NCBI GenBank assembly: GCA_026398415.1
Contig: JAPLSY010000021.1
Coordinates: 1-56,911 of the forward strand
From: Kiritimatiellota bacterium
Lineage (GTDB): Bacteria; Verrucomicrobiota; Kiritimatiellia; JAAZAB01
Length of the DNA stretch: 56,911 nt
Direction: 5' to 3'
How positions within the stretch are numbered: the stretch's first letter is position 1; the number at the start of each line of letters is the position of its first letter. A program made the position numbers and the translations under genes. The notes below the pieces were generated by a model that saw nothing but the letters and a program-made list of their open reading frames with translations, did no database searches and had not been told where the DNA came from. Shown piece after piece: positions 56,201-56,911 of this stretch.

Positions 56201-56911
56201 ATGCAGGCCATCCGGACAGAAGCGCTCACGCGATCCTTTGACGATGTTACGGCCGTGGACCACCTGACGCTGGCCGTGGAAGAGGGCGAAATTTTCGGCT
56301 TGGTGGGACCCGATGGCGCGGGCAAGACCACGATAATGCGGCTCCTGACCGCCATCCTGGAACCCACCTCCGGCGATGCCTGGGTAGCCGGTTGCCATAT
56401 TGTGCGCGAGGCCGAGCCCATCAAGGACGTCATCGGCTATATGAGTCAACGGTTCGGGCTTTATACGGACCTGACCGTGATGGAAAATATTCATTTCTAT
56501 GCCGATATTTACGGCGTGCCGCGCCGCGGTCGCGCCGAGAAAATTGACCGCCTGCTCGCCTTCAGCAACCTGGCGCCATTCAAGAAGCGTTTGGCGGAAA
56601 ATCTCTCCGGCGGCATGAAGCAAAAGCTGGGGCTGGCCTGCGCCTTGATTCACACCCCCAAGGTTCTTTTTCTGGATGAGCCGACCAACGGGGTGGATCC
56701 TGTATCGCGCCGCGATTTCTGGCGCCTCCTCTATCAATTGGTGCGCGAAGGCGTCACCATTTTTGTCTCTACCGCTTACCTGGATGAAGCCGAGCGCTGT
56801 TCGCGTTTAGCCCTGATCCACAAAGGGCGCCTGCAGGCCGTGGGTACGCCGGACGAGATCAAGCGCTTGATGCGCGGAACGATCCTGGCAATACGCTGTG
56901 CGGAGCCGCGC
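56201..56911 (+). CDS. ABC transporter ATP-binding protein (YbhF-like), 3' truncated
   Basis: The frame is open from ATG 56201 to the window's end (237 residues visible). Walker A is GPDGAGKTTIM (the GPDGAGKTT form is typical of YbhF-type ATPases), the Q-loop is YMSQRFGLY, the signature is LSGGMKQKLGLA, Walker B is LFLDEPTNGVD, and the H-loop position reads VSTAYLDEAE with Tyr-Leu-Asp instead of the His-Asp-type pair. YbhF proteins are two fused ATPase halves, so a second half may lie outside the window. It is 82 bases after the HlyD gene, consistent with a YbhG-YbhF-YbhSR-type drug or lipid exporter. Confidence 0.92.
   Translation, partial: MQAIRTEALTRSFDDVTAVDHLTLAVEEGEIFGLVGPDGAGKTTIMRLLTAILEPTSGDAWVAGCHIVREAEPIKDVIGYMSQRFGLYTDLTVMENIHFYADIYGVPRRGRAEKIDRLLAFSNLAPFKKRLAENLSGGMKQKLGLACALIHTPKVLFLDEPTNGVDPVSRRDFWRLLYQLVREGVTIFVSTAYLDEAERCSRLALIHKGRLQAVGTPDEIKRLMRGTILAIRCAEPR

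Overview
The window looks like chromosome from an anaerobic, polysaccharide-degrading member of the PVC superphylum, most likely Kiritimatiellota, Lentisphaerota or a close Verrucomicrobiota relative. This placement is inferred from gene content: many Gfo/Idh/MocA dehydrogenases, xylose-isomerase-like TIM barrels, ThuA and PfkB proteins, giant glycosidase-like genes, a glycyl radical enzyme, and the ftsH-folP-cdaA-cdaR-ftsK string. No rRNA or other phylogenetic marker RNA is present. Most genes start on ATG behind AGGAGG-type ribosome binding sites, and recognisable TTGaca/TAtaaT promoters occur.

Layout. 1-2.5 kb: the tail of a large secreted protein, then a TIM-barrel isomerase/epimerase and a sugar kinase. 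2.6-10.6 kb: a housekeeping block, all on the plus strand and tightly packed (ftsH, folP, cdaA, cdaR/ybbR, ftsK, rodZ-like), faced by cobalamin adenosyltransferase on the minus strand. 11.3-24.6 kb: a glycan-use region with an M28 peptidase, a small pseudogene, a BNR/sialidase-like protein, a beta-helix protein, a GH42-like enzyme with a CBM9-like partner, a GNAT protein, a LacI regulator, a second large glycosidase-like protein and a second PfkB kinase. Then come tRNA-Glu, malic enzyme, a ThuA-Gfo pair and a secreted helical-repeat protein. 29.9-36.2 kb (minus): nrdR-unknown-ribBA-ribH-nusB-ribD-ribE, the riboflavin operon with nusB inside it, plus a DUF192 gene. 36.3-43.8 kb: a dehydrogenase/TIM/dehydrogenase operon running left, facing a glycyl radical enzyme system running right, followed by a cupin and a membrane methyltransferase. 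43.8-50.8 kb: a secreted glycoside-hydrolase-like protein, a tiny EF-Tu-domain-2-like protein with a consensus promoter, and an AraC-amidohydrolase-UroD-UroD operon. 51-56.9 kb: a MITE-like element in front of polX, another dehydrogenase, a deleted SGNH hydrolase pseudogene, and the start of a YbhG/YbhF-type export system.

How the parts fit. Secreted and cytosolic glycosidases, isomerases, dehydrogenases and sugar kinases suggest breakdown of unusual or modified sugars under several local regulators (LacI, AraC, and palindromic LacI-type operators at three promoters). The best candidates for something undescribed are: (a) the compact glycyl radical enzyme with a Cys-Trp-Glu active-site loop and its short activase, in a divergent cluster with oxidoreductases; (b) the AraC-amidohydrolase-twin-UroD operon, whose UroD proteins lack the usual HxCG-type motif; and (c) the repeat content, where every non-overlapping gap of the rib operon carries a different short-period tandem-repeat tract or inverted pair, plus a 134-bp MITE with matching ends and a flanking duplication that appears to supply the -35 box of polX.
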